Shown: piece after piece, positions 1 to 8,374 of the stretch | Numbering within the stretch: position 1 is the stretch's first letter | How the letters are laid out: every line of letters starts with the position of its first letter | Origin: Duganella sp. CF517 | GTDB lineage: Bacteria > Pseudomonadota > Gammaproteobacteria > Burkholderiales > Burkholderiaceae_D | Reading direction: 5' to 3' | Assembly: GCF_900110275.1 (NCBI RefSeq) | Contig: NZ_FODC01000008.1 | Span: 1 to 64,000 of the forward strand | DNA length: 64,000 bases | Position numbers and translations under genes: made by a program | Notes under the pieces: model-generated | Seen by the model: only the letters and a program-made list of their open reading frames with translations | Told to the model about the DNA's origin: nothing | Databases searched by the model: none

Positions 1-363
1 TTGTACCTGGACATCGCCTCGGGCCCGTTCTACGGCTACAACCGTCCCGGCGCCAAGCCGTCGCAAGGCATCATCAACGCCTGGTACGCGCAAGGCATGC
101 AGGCCGGCCACAAAAACACCTACGACTCGATCAAGGCGTTCTCGGAGACCGATTTCCGCGAAGACTTGAAAAAGTTCGACAAGCCGACGCTGGTGATCCA
201 CGGCGACGACGACCAGATCGTGCCGATCGACGCCGCCGGCAAGGCCTCGGCCGCCATCGTCAAAGGCGCCAAGCTGATCGTCTACCCCGGCGCGCCGCAC
301 GGCCTGACCGACACGCATAAAGAGAAGTTCAACGCCGACTTCCTTGCGTTTGCTCAATCCTAA
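1..363 (+). CDS. alpha/beta hydrolase (chloroperoxidase/esterase type), C-terminal part
   Basis: The frame is open at base 1, so the gene begins upstream and only the last 120 residues are visible. They contain the end of an alpha/beta-hydrolase fold: strand TLVIHGDDDQIVP carries the acid of the catalytic triad, and GAPHGLTDTHKE carries the triad histidine near the C-terminus. This spacing and wording match the cofactor-free chloroperoxidase / arylesterase group of serine hydrolases. The nucleophile serine would lie in the missing N-terminal part. Substrate cannot be deduced. Confidence 0.85.
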   Translation: MYLDIASGPFYGYNRPGAKPSQGIINAWYAQGMQAGHKNTYDSIKAFSETDFREDLKKFDKPTLVIHGDDDQIVPIDAAGKASAAIVKGAKLIVYPGAPHGLTDTHKEKFNADFLAFAQS

Positions 364-449
364 GCGTCGTAAAAATGTACATGGCGGGCTTCGAATGATC
401 GAAGCCCGCTTTGTGACGTTATACTCAAGCGTGTCAACCGGAGTCTTGC

Positions 450-1235
450 ATGAACCTGACGACGCTCGCCGCTGCCTTGCTATTGTTGTGTGGTCAGTCT
501 TGCGCCAGCGAGTGCGTCATCCGCGTCGCCTATCCCGATCGGGAGCGTCCGCCGTATTACTTCGGCAACGGCGCGGTGGTGCCGGAGATTGCCGGCGCGG
601 GGGCCGATCTGCTTCGGCTGGCCGTGCGCAGCGTCGGCTGCACGGCCGAGTTGGTGCGCCTGCCGGCGGCCAGGATCCGGCTAGCGCTGATCAGCGGCAG
701 CGTCGATCTGGCGCCGGTCGACTTGCGCGATGGTGAAGAACCATATTCCGCGTTGCCGATGAAGGCCGGCCAGCTCGACGCGCGGCGCGGCATGCGGATG
801 ACGGCGGTGGTGTATGTCCGCGCCGGCGACGGCCTGCCGGCAGATCTCAATACGCGCGATTATTTCATGACCCACACGCTGGTCACCAACCAGGGCTCGC
901 CGCTGGGCGAACAGCTCAGGGATGAGGGTTTCAAGGTCGACGGCGGCGCGCCCGACGCCTACAGTAACATGGACAAGGTGGCGATCAGGCGCGCCGACGG
1001 CTTCGCCATCTCGATCGCCAATATCGAGGCGCTGGACGCCGTCATCGCCGCGCGCCACGGCGCCGCGTTGATGCGGCTGGCCATCCCCGTGCGCAAATCG
1101 ACCTTGTGGCTATCGGCCAGCAACGCCTATTTCGCGCGCAACCCGGAACGGGTCGAGGCGGTGTGGCAATGGTGGGGCGAGAACTCGACGCGCCGGCTGG
1201 CCGAATTCGTCAAGAATTATCCGGTGCAGAACTGA
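450..1235 (+). CDS. periplasmic substrate-binding protein, SBP family 3-like
   Basis: 261 aa with an N-terminal signal peptide (hydrophobic LAAALLLLCGQSCAS, cleavage near residue 20). The mature part resembles the PBP2 fold of amino-acid-type binding proteins (IRVAYPDRERPPYYF near the start, two-lobe length of about 240 residues). No permease or ATPase gene is adjacent, and in this bacterial group such orphan proteins are common, so it need not belong to an ABC importer. The ATG at 450 is preceded by a GGAGTC ribosome-binding site. Ligand unknown. Confidence 0.7.
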   Translation: MNLTTLAAALLLLCGQSCASECVIRVAYPDRERPPYYFGNGAVVPEIAGAGADLLRLAVRSVGCTAELVRLPAARIRLALISGSVDLAPVDLRDGEEPYSALPMKAGQLDARRGMRMTAVVYVRAGDGLPADLNTRDYFMTHTLVTNQGSPLGEQLRDEGFKVDGGAPDAYSNMDKVAIRRADGFAISIANIEALDAVIAARHGAALMRLAIPVRKSTLWLSASNAYFARNPERVEAVWQWWGENSTRRLAEFVKNYPVQN

Positions 1236-1476
1236 GGACGCCCGCCGGCGGCCGGCCCCGAGCTACGGCCATCAGCGGCTGATGGCAACGCGCCAGGCGG
1301 CCGAGGTGTCGCTGCGGCACAAGTTCAAGCGCCAGGCCTTCAACGAATTCATCCTGGCGCAGGGGGCTGGTGCCGCCGGCCTGGCTGCGCACGGCGGTGA
1401 TGGAGGAATTCGTCCCGGCGCAGCGCTGAGGGCCGCCGTCGGCGCCGTCGAAATCATCATAGCGAAATATTAATAG

Positions 1477-3843
1477 GTGACGGAAAGTAGTAGAATCGCG
1501 CCAATTCTACTTACTGCGAGAGCCCCCTTGATAGACAGTCCACCGGTGCGCGCACTGCGCGCCGCCTTGTACCGGAGCATGGAGCGCCCCGAGCACGGCG
1601 ACCAGGACCTGCAGGGCTGGCGCAACCGGCTGCTGAACGGCTTGTGCGCCGCCGCCTTCTGGCTCGGCCTGGTGGCCTTTTTGCCCAGCATGTGGGCAGC
1701 GGCCAAGCAAGGCCGCTTGCCACTGGTGGCGACCGATATCGTCGCGCTGGCCGGCATCGGCTGGCTGCACTACCGGCGCGATATCGGCTACCAGCTGCGG
1801 GCCGGCGCATTGCTGGGCATTGTTTATCTGATCGCCGTGGTGCTGCTGTTTTCGCTTGGACCGTTGTCGCAGATTTATTTGCTGGCGGTCCCGGTGCTGT
1901 GCACGGTGCTGATCGGCAGCAGGGCCGCGCTGGTGGCGCTGCTGTGGTGCGGCGCCACCCTATTCCTGGCCGGCTACCTCGGCGGCATAGAGCCGGGCCT
2001 GGCCGTCGTGAAGGTCGGCCCGCTGGCGCACTGGTTCACCCTGAGCGTCAATTTCCTGCTGGTCGCTTCCGTGTTGACGGTCTCGTGCACCTATCTGCTG
2101 CACGGGCTGGACGGCGCGCTGGCGCGCCAGCGCGTCATCCACGCCCGCAGCCACGACAACGAAACCCGCTACCGCCAAGTGCTGGAGGCGCAAATCGCCA
2201 CCCTGCACGCGCGCGAGGCGGACCTGCGCGCCTCGCAGGCGAGCCAGGCCGAATCGCTGGCGGCGCAGCGCGCGGCGGAAGTATCGAACCAGCTCAAGAG
2301 CGACTTCCTGGCGATGATCAGCCACGAGGTGCGCACGCCACTGGGCGGCGTCATCGGCATGCTGCGCTCGGCGATGAAGGACGCCGGCGTGGCGCCCAAC
2401 ACGCGCGACAAGCTGCGCCTGAGCCTGAGCAACGCCGAGGTGCTGCTGCAAATCATCAACGACATTCTCGACTTCTCGCGCCTGGAGGCGGGCAAGATGC
2501 CGCTGGAGGTGCTGGACTTCGACCTGGCCGGCTTGCTGGGCGACGTCGTCGGCCTGCTGGCCGAGCGCGCCGAGGCCAAGGGCGTCTCGCTCATCGCCGA
2601 GTTCGATCCCGGGATGCCGGCCTGGTGGCGCGGCGATCCGACGCGGCTGCGGCAGGTGGTGGTGAACCTGGTCGGCAACGGCGTCAAGTTCACCGAGCGC
2701 GGCGAAGTGCGCGTGAGCGTGGCGCAAGACGGCGGGCGGGGCATCGTCCTGACCGTGCGCGACACCGGCATCGGCATCGAGGCCGAGGCGCTCGGCCGGC
2801 TGTTCCAGAAGTTCGAGCAGGCCGACGCCGCCACGTCCCGCAAATACGGCGGCGCCGGATTGGGGCTGGCCATCTGCAAGAACATCGTCGGCGCGATGGG
2901 CGGACGCATCGAGGCGATCAGCGAACCCGGCTTCGGCAGCGTGTTCCGCGTGCATCTGCCGCTGGAACCTGGCGCGCCGGTGGCCGTGCCGGTCGAGGAG
3001 GCGCGCCGTCCGCACGCCGCCCGCCTGGCCGTGCTGTGCGCCGAGGACGGCAGCACCAATCAGGTGATCTTGACCGAGCTGGTGAGCAATATGGGCCACA
3101 CCCTCACCATCGTCGAGGATGGCCTGGCGGCGCTGGAGGAATTGGCCGCGCGCGACTACGACCTGGTGATCATGGACGGCCGCATGCCGCGCATGGACGG
3201 CAGGGCCGCCCTGCAGCGGCTGCGCGCCGGGCTGGACGGCGTACGCGACGCGGCGGTGCCGGTGATCGCGCTGACGGCCAACGCGACGGCGGATGAGCGG
3301 CAACGCTTCCTGGCGGCCGGCGCCAGCGGCTTCCTCGCCAAGCCGATCGATGAGATCGCCTTGCACACCGAGATCGCCCGCCAGCTGGAGGCGCTGCTGG
3401 CGAACGGCAGGCCGTTGATCGGCGAGCAGCGCGCCATGGCGGCCGGCGCGCCGGCGCTGAGCGAGCTGGACGACATGTTCGGCGTGGCGGAGTTGCCGGC
3501 CGCCACCCTGCGGACGCCGGAAGTGGACGCCAAGCTGCAGCGCGCCATGCGCTCGGCGTTCGTGATCGAAGGGCCGCGCCTGCTGACTGCTGTGTGGCAG
3601 GGGCTGGACGACGGCGATGGCGCCGCGGTCGCGCTGGCCGCGCACAGCCTGATGGGCGGGGCCGCGTTTCTTGGAGCGGATGCATTGCGTGCGCGTTGCG
3701 CGCGGATCGAGCAACTGGCCGACGCCGGCGAGCTGGACGCGGTAAGGCCGCAGCTGGCGACGCTTACCTTGGAGCTGGCGGAGACGTTGGCGGCGATTGA
3801 GCCACGGGTGGGTGCCGCTCCGGCTGCCTCCACGGTGCTCTAG
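1477..3843 (+). CDS. hybrid sensor histidine kinase with REC and Hpt domains
   Basis: 788 aa from the first GTG; the true start may be the TTG at 1528, since neither has a clear ribosome-binding site. About six membrane segments (residues 50-205) are followed by a coiled linker, a HisKA dimerization domain with phospho-accepting His283 in MISHEVRTPLGGVIGM, an HATPase domain with N-, G1- and G2-type boxes (DTGIGIE, GGAGLGLAI), a receiver domain with Asp567 in LVIMDGRMPRMDG, and a C-terminal Hpt domain with His723 in ALAAHSLMGGAAFLGA. One chain thus holds three of the four phosphorelay modules and would pass phosphate to a separate response regulator encoded elsewhere. The sensed signal is unknown. 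Confidence 0.93.
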   Translation: MTESSRIAPILLTARAPLIDSPPVRALRAALYRSMERPEHGDQDLQGWRNRLLNGLCAAAFWLGLVAFLPSMWAAAKQGRLPLVATDIVALAGIGWLHYRRDIGYQLRAGALLGIVYLIAVVLLFSLGPLSQIYLLAVPVLCTVLIGSRAALVALLWCGATLFLAGYLGGIEPGLAVVKVGPLAHWFTLSVNFLLVASVLTVSCTYLLHGLDGALARQRVIHARSHDNETRYRQVLEAQIATLHAREADLRASQASQAESLAAQRAAEVSNQLKSDFLAMISHEVRTPLGGVIGMLRSAMKDAGVAPNTRDKLRLSLSNAEVLLQIINDILDFSRLEAGKMPLEVLDFDLAGLLGDVVGLLAERAEAKGVSLIAEFDPGMPAWWRGDPTRLRQVVVNLVGNGVKFTERGEVRVSVAQDGGRGIVLTVRDTGIGIEAEALGRLFQKFEQADAATSRKYGGAGLGLAICKNIVGAMGGRIEAISEPGFGSVFRVHLPLEPGAPVAVPVEEARRPHAARLAVLCAEDGSTNQVILTELVSNMGHTLTIVEDGLAALEELAARDYDLVIMDGRMPRMDGRAALQRLRAGLDGVRDAAVPVIALTANATADERQRFLAAGASGFLAKPIDEIALHTEIARQLEALLANGRPLIGEQRAMAAGAPALSELDDMFGVAELPAATLRTPEVDAKLQRAMRSAFVIEGPRLLTAVWQGLDDGDGAAVALAAHSLMGGAAFLGADALRARCARIEQLADAGELDAVRPQLATLTLELAETLAAIEPRVGAAPAASTVL

Positions 3844-3846
3844 GTG

Positions 3847-4066
3847 CTAGGTAGCTAAAGCCTCGCGCTTGGCGACGACTGCAAATTGCAGATTCACTTT
3901 CATACCGTCCTCCGCGAGTGGGCGTTGTCGCAAGAGTATGAGCATATCAACATAGTCACCATCGCTCATGAGGTCGTTTATGCAATCGGGTTTGAAATTG
4001 GCGTACCGAGCGTGCGCAACAAGCCAGCGGAATTCAAGACGATAATCGGTGGCGGATCGTAAAAAA
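3847..4066 (-). pseudogene. start-less gene remnant
   Basis: On the minus strand one frame reads as a protein-like stretch (DYRLEFRWLVAHARYANF ... DYVDMLILLRQRPLAEDG ... NLQFAVVAKREALAT) ending at a stop at 3847-3849. Extending upstream, the frame stays open but turns into low-quality Lys/Arg/His-rich sequence and has no ATG, GTG or TTG at a sensible place. I read it as the C-terminal remnant of a small gene whose beginning has been lost. The family is not recognised. The alternative is a chance open frame. Confidence 0.35.
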
Positions 4067-4080
4067 AAGGAGCTAGCGTG

Positions 4081-4211
4081 ATGCCGTCTTTTGCCTTGCG
4101 ACTGCTTTGACTTGTGCTTTTTTCGCGCTAGCGCAAGGCGCGCAAGTATCTTCGTTCCGGCAAAAGCATTGGCGGCTCGATCTGCTCACTTGGGAGAACC
4201 AGTACTTTTAG
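4081..4211 (+). pseudogene. frameshifted small exported-protein gene
   Basis: A strong Shine-Dalgarno AAGGAG (4067-4072) is followed eight bases later by ATG 4081, but that frame stops after nine codons (MPSFALRLL). The next frame continues as a signal-peptide-like stretch, LTCAFFALAQGAQ, then SSFRQKHWRLDLLTWENQYF and a TAG at 4209-4211. A good terminator lies 21 bases downstream. Ribosome-binding site, hydrophobic leader and terminator together suggest a small secreted protein broken by a one-base indel. A sequencing error or a programmed shift would give the same picture. Confidence 0.4.
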
Positions 4212-4232
4212 ATCACTTCATTGGTTGGCAAA

Positions 4233-4268
4233 GGCCCGCCAGCGACATCCCGCTGGCGGGCCTTTTTT
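4233..4268 (+). terminator. rho-independent terminator
   Basis: Perfect 12-bp stem (GGCCCGCCAGCG / CGCTGGCGGGCC, 4233-4244 and 4251-4262) with a six-base loop, followed by six T residues. It sits between the broken small gene on plus and the end of the Cys-rich gene on minus; the TTT on the other strand may allow weaker bidirectional use. Confidence 0.9.
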
Positions 4269-4280
4269 AGTTGCTACCTG

Positions 4281-4415
4281 TTAGAAGCAGCAGGAGAGCA
4301 TCTTCATGCAGCATTCCAGACTGACGCAGCAGTCCATGGTGGTCGCCGCATAAGCGCCAGCCGAAGCCAACAGGATGGCCGTCACGGCAGTTGCTTTGAT
4401 AATGATTGATTTCAT
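4281..4415 (-). CDS. 44-aa exported protein with three Cys-Cys pairs
   Basis: A 45-codon frame with a good start (AAAGGAAACACC before the ATG) encodes MKSIIIKATAVTAILLASAG, a typical signal peptide ending AYA-A, then a short mature part with three CC pairs (MDCCVSL, ECCMKM, SCCF). The mature peptide is only about 20 residues with six cysteines, which suggests metal binding or a disulfide-held periplasmic peptide. It is followed (upstream on the same strand) by another Cys-rich exported protein, so the two probably form one unit. Copper, zinc or nickel handling is an inference from cysteine content only. Confidence 0.7.
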   Translation of the reverse strand: MKSIIIKATAVTAILLASAGAYAATTMDCCVSLECCMKMLSCCF

Positions 4416-4469
4416 GGTGTTTCCTTTATTAGCCAGAAGTTGAGTTGTTGGTGACATCACTTCGGCGTG

Positions 4470-4736
4470 CTAATCAGGCGGGCACCAGACATCTTTCGCT
4501 GGTGCCGGAGACATGGCCGTGGCGGGGGCGTGCGCTGCCAGCCGCGTCGGCGCCGGCGCGGGCAGGGCGATATCGGTGGCAATGGCGGGCATCGCGGTCG
4601 GCAAACAATCGCTTGAGACGCATTGCGTCACCGGGCAATCGGCGCTCTTGCAGCACATGCGAGCGGGCGCAGCCGCCAGCACGGAGCTGTGCAGCACAAA
4701 GACCAGCGCGATGAACATGGCAAGTAAATGTCGCAT
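4470..4736 (-). CDS. 88-aa exported Cys-rich, Ala/Pro-rich protein
   Basis: The chosen start (MRHLLAMFIALVFVLHSSVL) gives a clean signal peptide; the frame is open 41 codons further upstream but that stretch is basic and non-hydrophobic. After cleavage near LAAAPA come MCCKSADCPVTQCVSSDC (five cysteines in about 20 residues) and an Ala/Pro-rich tail ending DVWCPPD. It lies 54 bases upstream of the 44-aa Cys-rich gene on the same strand. Small periplasmic proteins of this type often accompany metal resistance loci, but no transporter or regulator is adjacent, so the role remains open. Confidence 0.65.
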   Translation of the reverse strand: MRHLLAMFIALVFVLHSSVLAAAPARMCCKSADCPVTQCVSSDCLPTAMPAIATDIALPAPAPTRLAAHAPATAMSPAPAKDVWCPPD

Positions 4737-4833
4737 GGGTTGATTGTAGCAAGCTTGCGGGCGGCGCGGCCGGCCGGAGCGAGACTTCGTGGCGCCGCCT
4801 CGTTTTGTTGGTCTCCGAAACGATTTATTCCAC

Positions 4834-4871
4834 TTGACACGTTCACTTGTTAGTTGCAATATGCCACTAAC
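4834..4871 (+). promoter_or_regulatory. nrtR promoter with overlapping operator palindrome
   Basis: A sigma70-like promoter is visible: TTGACA (4834-4839), 17-base spacer, CAATAT (4857-4862). A 23-bp imperfect palindrome with arms GTTAGTTGCA (4849-4858) and TGCCACTAAC (4862-4871), one mismatch, covers the -10 box. Repressor binding here would block RNA polymerase, as expected for NrtR autoregulation. The half-site resembles the ACTTAATTGC and ACTTAGTTGC elements ahead of the downstream PRPP synthetase gene. Confidence 0.6.
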
Positions 4872-4888
4872 ATTAGCGAGCGATCCCC

Positions 4889-5542
4889 ATGAACTTTGCC
4901 TTACCTCTTGTCACTGTCGATGCCGTTTTACTGACACTCCGTCAAGGCGAGCTACAAGTTGCGTTGCACCGCCGTGACAAGGCACCGGACGAAGGAATGT
5001 TGGCGTTGCCCGGCGGTGTGGTTCACGTGGACGAGGATGCATCCACCGAAGCCACAGTCGCGCGCGTTTTGAATGACAAAACCGGTTTTCAGCCGCGTTA
5101 CCTCGAACAGTTACAGTGGTTTTCCGGCAAGCACCGTGATGCGCGTAGTTGGTCGATCTCCCTGGCCTATCTTGCGCTGGTGCCGGTGGAGGAGCTGGAA
5201 GCGGCGAGTCCCAACTCGTTTCATTTTTACGGCGTCGATCACTTGCCCCAATTGGCGTTCGACCACACCGATATCATCGCCGCCGCCGTGAGCCGCGTGC
5301 GCAACAAATCCAGTTATTCGACCTTGCCATGTTGCCTGCTGCCGGAGAAGTTCACGTTGTCCCAGTTGCAAGCCACGTATGAAGCGATTTTGATGACGAC
5401 GTTGGAGAAGTCCAACTTCAGACGCAAGATCGAAGCGTGGGATGTTGTGGAACCCACGGAAGAATTTCTGACGGGCGCCCAGCGGCCGGCCAGATTGTAC
5501 AAGCTCAAGGACTTCATGTTGTTTGGGAAATCTTTCGGTTGA
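4889..5542 (+). CDS. nrtR: NrtR-type Nudix-related transcriptional regulator of NAD salvage
   Basis: 217 aa. The N-terminal half has the Nudix fold (VDAVLLTLRQGELQVALHRR, LALPGGVVHVDEDASTEATV), but the catalytic REUXEEXGU part is degenerate (ARVLNDKTGF lacks the glutamates). That is the hallmark of NrtR regulators, which bind ADP-ribose or NAD metabolites without hydrolysis. The C-terminal 80 residues (LPEKFTLSQLQATYEAILMTT ... FRRKIEAWDVVEPT) form the winged-helix DNA-binding domain. It lies directly upstream of the prs-like and nadV genes, the classic NrtR target arrangement. Derepression on ligand binding is family knowledge, not visible here. Confidence 0.88.
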   Translation: MNFALPLVTVDAVLLTLRQGELQVALHRRDKAPDEGMLALPGGVVHVDEDASTEATVARVLNDKTGFQPRYLEQLQWFSGKHRDARSWSISLAYLALVPVEELEAASPNSFHFYGVDHLPQLAFDHTDIIAAAVSRVRNKSSYSTLPCCLLPEKFTLSQLQATYEAILMTTLEKSNFRRKIEAWDVVEPTEEFLTGAQRPARLYKLKDFMLFGKSFG

Positions 5543-5555
5543 GCGAAGAATTCGC

Positions 5556-5605
5556 TTGCCTTCAGGATTGGTTGCGTTATACTTAATTGCGTTTCACCAC
5601 TAAGT
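5556..5605 (+). promoter_or_regulatory. promoter of the prs-nadV unit with candidate NrtR site
   Basis: TTGCCT (5556-5561), a 16-base spacer and TATACT (5578-5583) form a plausible promoter. The -10 runs into ACTTAATTGC (5581-5590), and a TAAGT complement lies at 5601-5605, giving an ACTTA...TAAGT inverted repeat. The same half-site wording occurs at the nrtR promoter and at 5643-5660. Confidence 0.5.
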
Positions 5606-5642
5606 GACCTCGATGTGGTGCGACTTTCGGGTTTAATCAGGT

Positions 5643-5660
5643 TTTACTTAGTTGCATTTT
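5643..5660 (+). promoter_or_regulatory. second candidate NrtR half-site
   Basis: TTTACTTAGTTGCATTTT repeats the ACTTA(A/G)TTGC motif of the element at 5581, 63 bases further on and 25 bases before the PRPP synthetase start codon. Two copies in one leader plus one at nrtR favour a shared regulator. Confidence 0.45.
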
Positions 5661-5684
5661 GACTTTAAATAAAAGGCTATTGCC

Positions 5685-6542
5685 ATGCTCACTATTACAT
5701 CGCTCTACACCGAGGAAACTCGCCGCGCGGTCACGCTGGAGCCGCGCGTCTTCACCTTTGCGGGCGGGGAAAGCCAGGTCGTGCTGCCGGACGCCTTCGT
5801 TGCCGACACCAAGTCCGTCGCCGGCGTCCGTATCAACGCGTGGCTGAGGACGGCCGACACGGTCATGCAGCTGTTGTTGCTGACGGATGCCGTGCGCCGC
5901 GTGATGCCGAATGTACCGCTGCACTTGAACATGCCTTATGTGCCCTACGCCCGGCAGGACCGCGTCTGCAATCCCGGCGAAGCGCTGAGTGCTAGGGTGT
6001 TTTGCGACCTGATCAATGCTCAAGCCTACGCCAGCGTGACGATCGCCGATCCGCACAGCGATGTGGTGCCGGCCCTGCTTGATCGGGTCAACGTGGTCGA
6101 TGCCTCGGTCATGCTGGCGGAAGTATTGCAGCAGCCGGCCTTCGCACGCGGCGTCACCCTGCTGGCTCCGGATGCCGGCGCCAGAAAGCGCGTGCAGCAG
6201 CTGGCCAAGAAACTTGGCGTCGAACATATCGCTTTCGCCGACAAAGTGCGCGATACCAAGACCGGGCGAATCTCCGGCACCTCCGTATCGAGCGACTTGC
6301 CGCATCTCCCCATCCTGGTGGTTGACGATATTTGCGATGGCGGCCGAACCTTTGTCGAGTTGGGCAAGGCGCTGGCCGAAGTCTCCCAACAACCACGCTA
6401 CCTTTACGTGACGCACGGCATTTTCAGTAAAGGTTTTGAAGAACTCAATCTTTACTACCAACGCATCTTCACCGCCTACAACTGGAACACTTCCAACCTC
6501 AACGACAAGTTGACCACCATTACTCAAGGAGCTTTGGTATGA
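5685..6542 (+). CDS. prs: ribose-phosphate pyrophosphokinase (PRPP synthetase) of the NAD-salvage unit
   Basis: 285 aa, a little shorter than housekeeping Prs (about 310). It makes PRPP from ribose 5-phosphate and ATP. Visible motifs are the HxD-containing segment TIADPHSDVVPALL and the PRPP loop LPILVVDDICDGGRTF near residue 210. Its stop overlaps the nadV start by ATGA at 6539-6542, so the two are translationally coupled, supplying PRPP straight to the phosphoribosyltransferase. This is probably a second, dedicated PRPP synthetase rather than the essential one. Confidence 0.88.
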   Translation: MLTITSLYTEETRRAVTLEPRVFTFAGGESQVVLPDAFVADTKSVAGVRINAWLRTADTVMQLLLLTDAVRRVMPNVPLHLNMPYVPYARQDRVCNPGEALSARVFCDLINAQAYASVTIADPHSDVVPALLDRVNVVDASVMLAEVLQQPAFARGVTLLAPDAGARKRVQQLAKKLGVEHIAFADKVRDTKTGRISGTSVSSDLPHLPILVVDDICDGGRTFVELGKALAEVSQQPRYLYVTHGIFSKGFEELNLYYQRIFTAYNWNTSNLNDKLTTITQGALV

Positions 6543-8230
6543 ACGCACCGGAACGCACTGAAAAGAACAATCTGATCCCATTCAACCTCGCGGACTTTTA
6601 CAAGACGGGCCACCCACCGATGTATCCGCGCGAGACCAAAAAACTGGTGGCCAACTTCACGCCGCGCTCCGACAAGTACGCGCCGGTATTGCCCGGCCTG
6701 TTCGATCACAAGGTCGTCTGGTTCGGCCTGCAGGGCTTCATCCAGGAATACCTGGTCGACGTGTTTAACAACGAATTCTTCAACAAGCCCCAGCAGTTGG
6801 CTGTGCGCAAATACCAGCGCCGCATGGATACCGCGCTTGGTCCGGGCGTGGTGCCGGTCGACAGCCTCGAAGCGTTGCACGCGCTCGGTTATCTGCCGCT
6901 GGAGATACGCTCATTGCCGGAGGGCTCGCGGGTCGATATCAAAGTCCCGCCGGTTTTGTTCATCAGCACCAACGAGCAATTCCCGTGGATCGCCACGTAC
7001 TTCGAAACGCTGTTCAGCTGCGAGAACTGGAAGCCGTCGACCGTCGCCACCATTGCCTTCGAGTTCCGCAAACTGCTGACATACTTCGCCAGGATGACCG
7101 GCGCCCCGGAAGACTTCATCGGTTGGCAGGGGCACGACTTCTCGATGCGCGGCATGAGCGGCGTCCATGACGCGATGCGTTGTGGCGCGGCGCACTTGCT
7201 GTCCTTTACCGGCACCGACACCATTCCGGCGATCGACTATCTGGAGGACTTCTACGGCGCCGATGCCGAAAAAGAACTGGTCGGCGGCTCGATTCCCGCC
7301 TCCGAGCACAGCGTAATGGCGCTGCGCATTCTGTTGACGCAACAACGTCTGGCGGCCGAGCCCTCGAATGCCGACAAAGACGAGAAAGCGCTGCGCCGCC
7401 TGGCCGAGCTGGAAATCATGCGCGAATTCGTCAGCAAGGATTACCCTGTGGGCATGGTGTCGATCGTCAGCGACACCTTCGATTTCTGGAACGTCATCAC
7501 GGTGATTGCGAAAGCGCTCAAGCCGGAAATCCTGGCCCGCAAACAGGATGCGCTGGGCAACGCCAAAGTGGTGTTCCGCCCCGACTCCGGCGATCCGGTG
7601 TTGATACTGACCGGTTACACCGACGACGAAATAACGCGCCAGGACGACGGTTCGTACGTCGTGCGCGCGAGCGGCGAACGGATTACCGACGCGGAACGCA
7701 AAGGCGCCGTCGAATGTTTGTGGGATATTTTCGGCGGCACCACGACCAGCAAGGGTTTCAAGGTTCTCGACTCGCACGTCGGCTTGATCTACGGCGATTC
7801 GATCACGCTTCAGCGCGCGCTGAGCATCCTGCAGCGCCTCGCGGCCAAGGATTTCGCGTCCTGCAACGTGGTGTTCGGTATCGGCTCGTTCACCTACAAC
7901 ATGCTTACCCGGGACAATTTCGGTTGGGCGATGAAGGCCATCTACGCGCAGGTTGGCGACGAGTCGGTGGAGATCTACAAAGATCCTGCGACCGACAACG
8001 GCACCAAGAAGTCGGCACGCGGGCTGCTGCGGGTGGAGCGGGAAGGCGACAAGTTCGTGCTCTACGAGCGTCAGACGGAAGAAGAGGCCAATGGCGGAGC
8101 GCTGGTACCAGTGTTCCGCGATAGCAAGATGCTGGTCAACCAGAGCCTTGCGGAAATCCGGCAACGCCTGCAGGAATCGTGGGTTTGTCCCGAGCCGGGC
8201 AGCATCGTTTGGAATAACGCCGTCGAGTAA
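6539..8230 (+). CDS. nadV: nicotinamide phosphoribosyltransferase
   Basis: 563 aa; converts nicotinamide plus PRPP to nicotinamide mononucleotide in NAD salvage. It matches the NAMPT/NadV family over its length: N-terminal NLADFYKTGHPPMYP, then the active-site region with HDFSMRGMSGVHDAM, SDTFDFWNVIT, VFRPDSGDPV and GGTTTSKGFKVLDSHVGLIYGD. It is the last gene of the NrtR-controlled unit and sits just before the tRNA-derived attachment site. No frameshift or missing motif is seen. Confidence 0.95.
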   Translation: MNAPERTEKNNLIPFNLADFYKTGHPPMYPRETKKLVANFTPRSDKYAPVLPGLFDHKVVWFGLQGFIQEYLVDVFNNEFFNKPQQLAVRKYQRRMDTALGPGVVPVDSLEALHALGYLPLEIRSLPEGSRVDIKVPPVLFISTNEQFPWIATYFETLFSCENWKPSTVATIAFEFRKLLTYFARMTGAPEDFIGWQGHDFSMRGMSGVHDAMRCGAAHLLSFTGTDTIPAIDYLEDFYGADAEKELVGGSIPASEHSVMALRILLTQQRLAAEPSNADKDEKALRRLAELEIMREFVSKDYPVGMVSIVSDTFDFWNVITVIAKALKPEILARKQDALGNAKVVFRPDSGDPVLILTGYTDDEITRQDDGSYVVRASGERITDAERKGAVECLWDIFGGTTTSKGFKVLDSHVGLIYGDSITLQRALSILQRLAAKDFASCNVVFGIGSFTYNMLTRDNFGWAMKAIYAQVGDESVEIYKDPATDNGTKKSARGLLRVEREGDKFVLYERQTEEEANGGALVPVFRDSKMLVNQSLAEIRQRLQESWVCPEPGSIVWNNAVE

Positions 8231-8374
8231 GCGGCGGAATATGGAACGGGGCCGCCGGGCGGGCAAGTGATCGCTTAGACCGCCGACATCCGTTCCAGGG
8301 CTTGTGCCGAGGCGAGAAGGCCGCCGAGTAATTTATCCGTATAGCAGATACTATCAGCTACATACGCGACGCAC

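Noticed and set aside
1282..1473. 63-aa frame between the binding protein and the kinase, with a fragment HKFKRQAFNEFILAQ
   Set aside because: May be a remnant, but there is no ribosome-binding site or family match, and the second half is Gly/Ala filler.
1960..3714. Very long minus-strand frame opposite the hybrid kinase
   Set aside because: GC-rich third positions leave antisense frames open; His/Arg/Gln-rich composition and no motifs. The same reasoning applies to long antisense frames at 7000-8266, 39985-41652, 44893-46200, 47485-49914, 51322-52596 and 52578-55676.
8275..8340. Minus-strand tail ending LLASAQALERMSAV before attL
   Set aside because: Looks slightly protein-like, but the frame upstream runs through the terminator and tRNA fragment and has no credible start.
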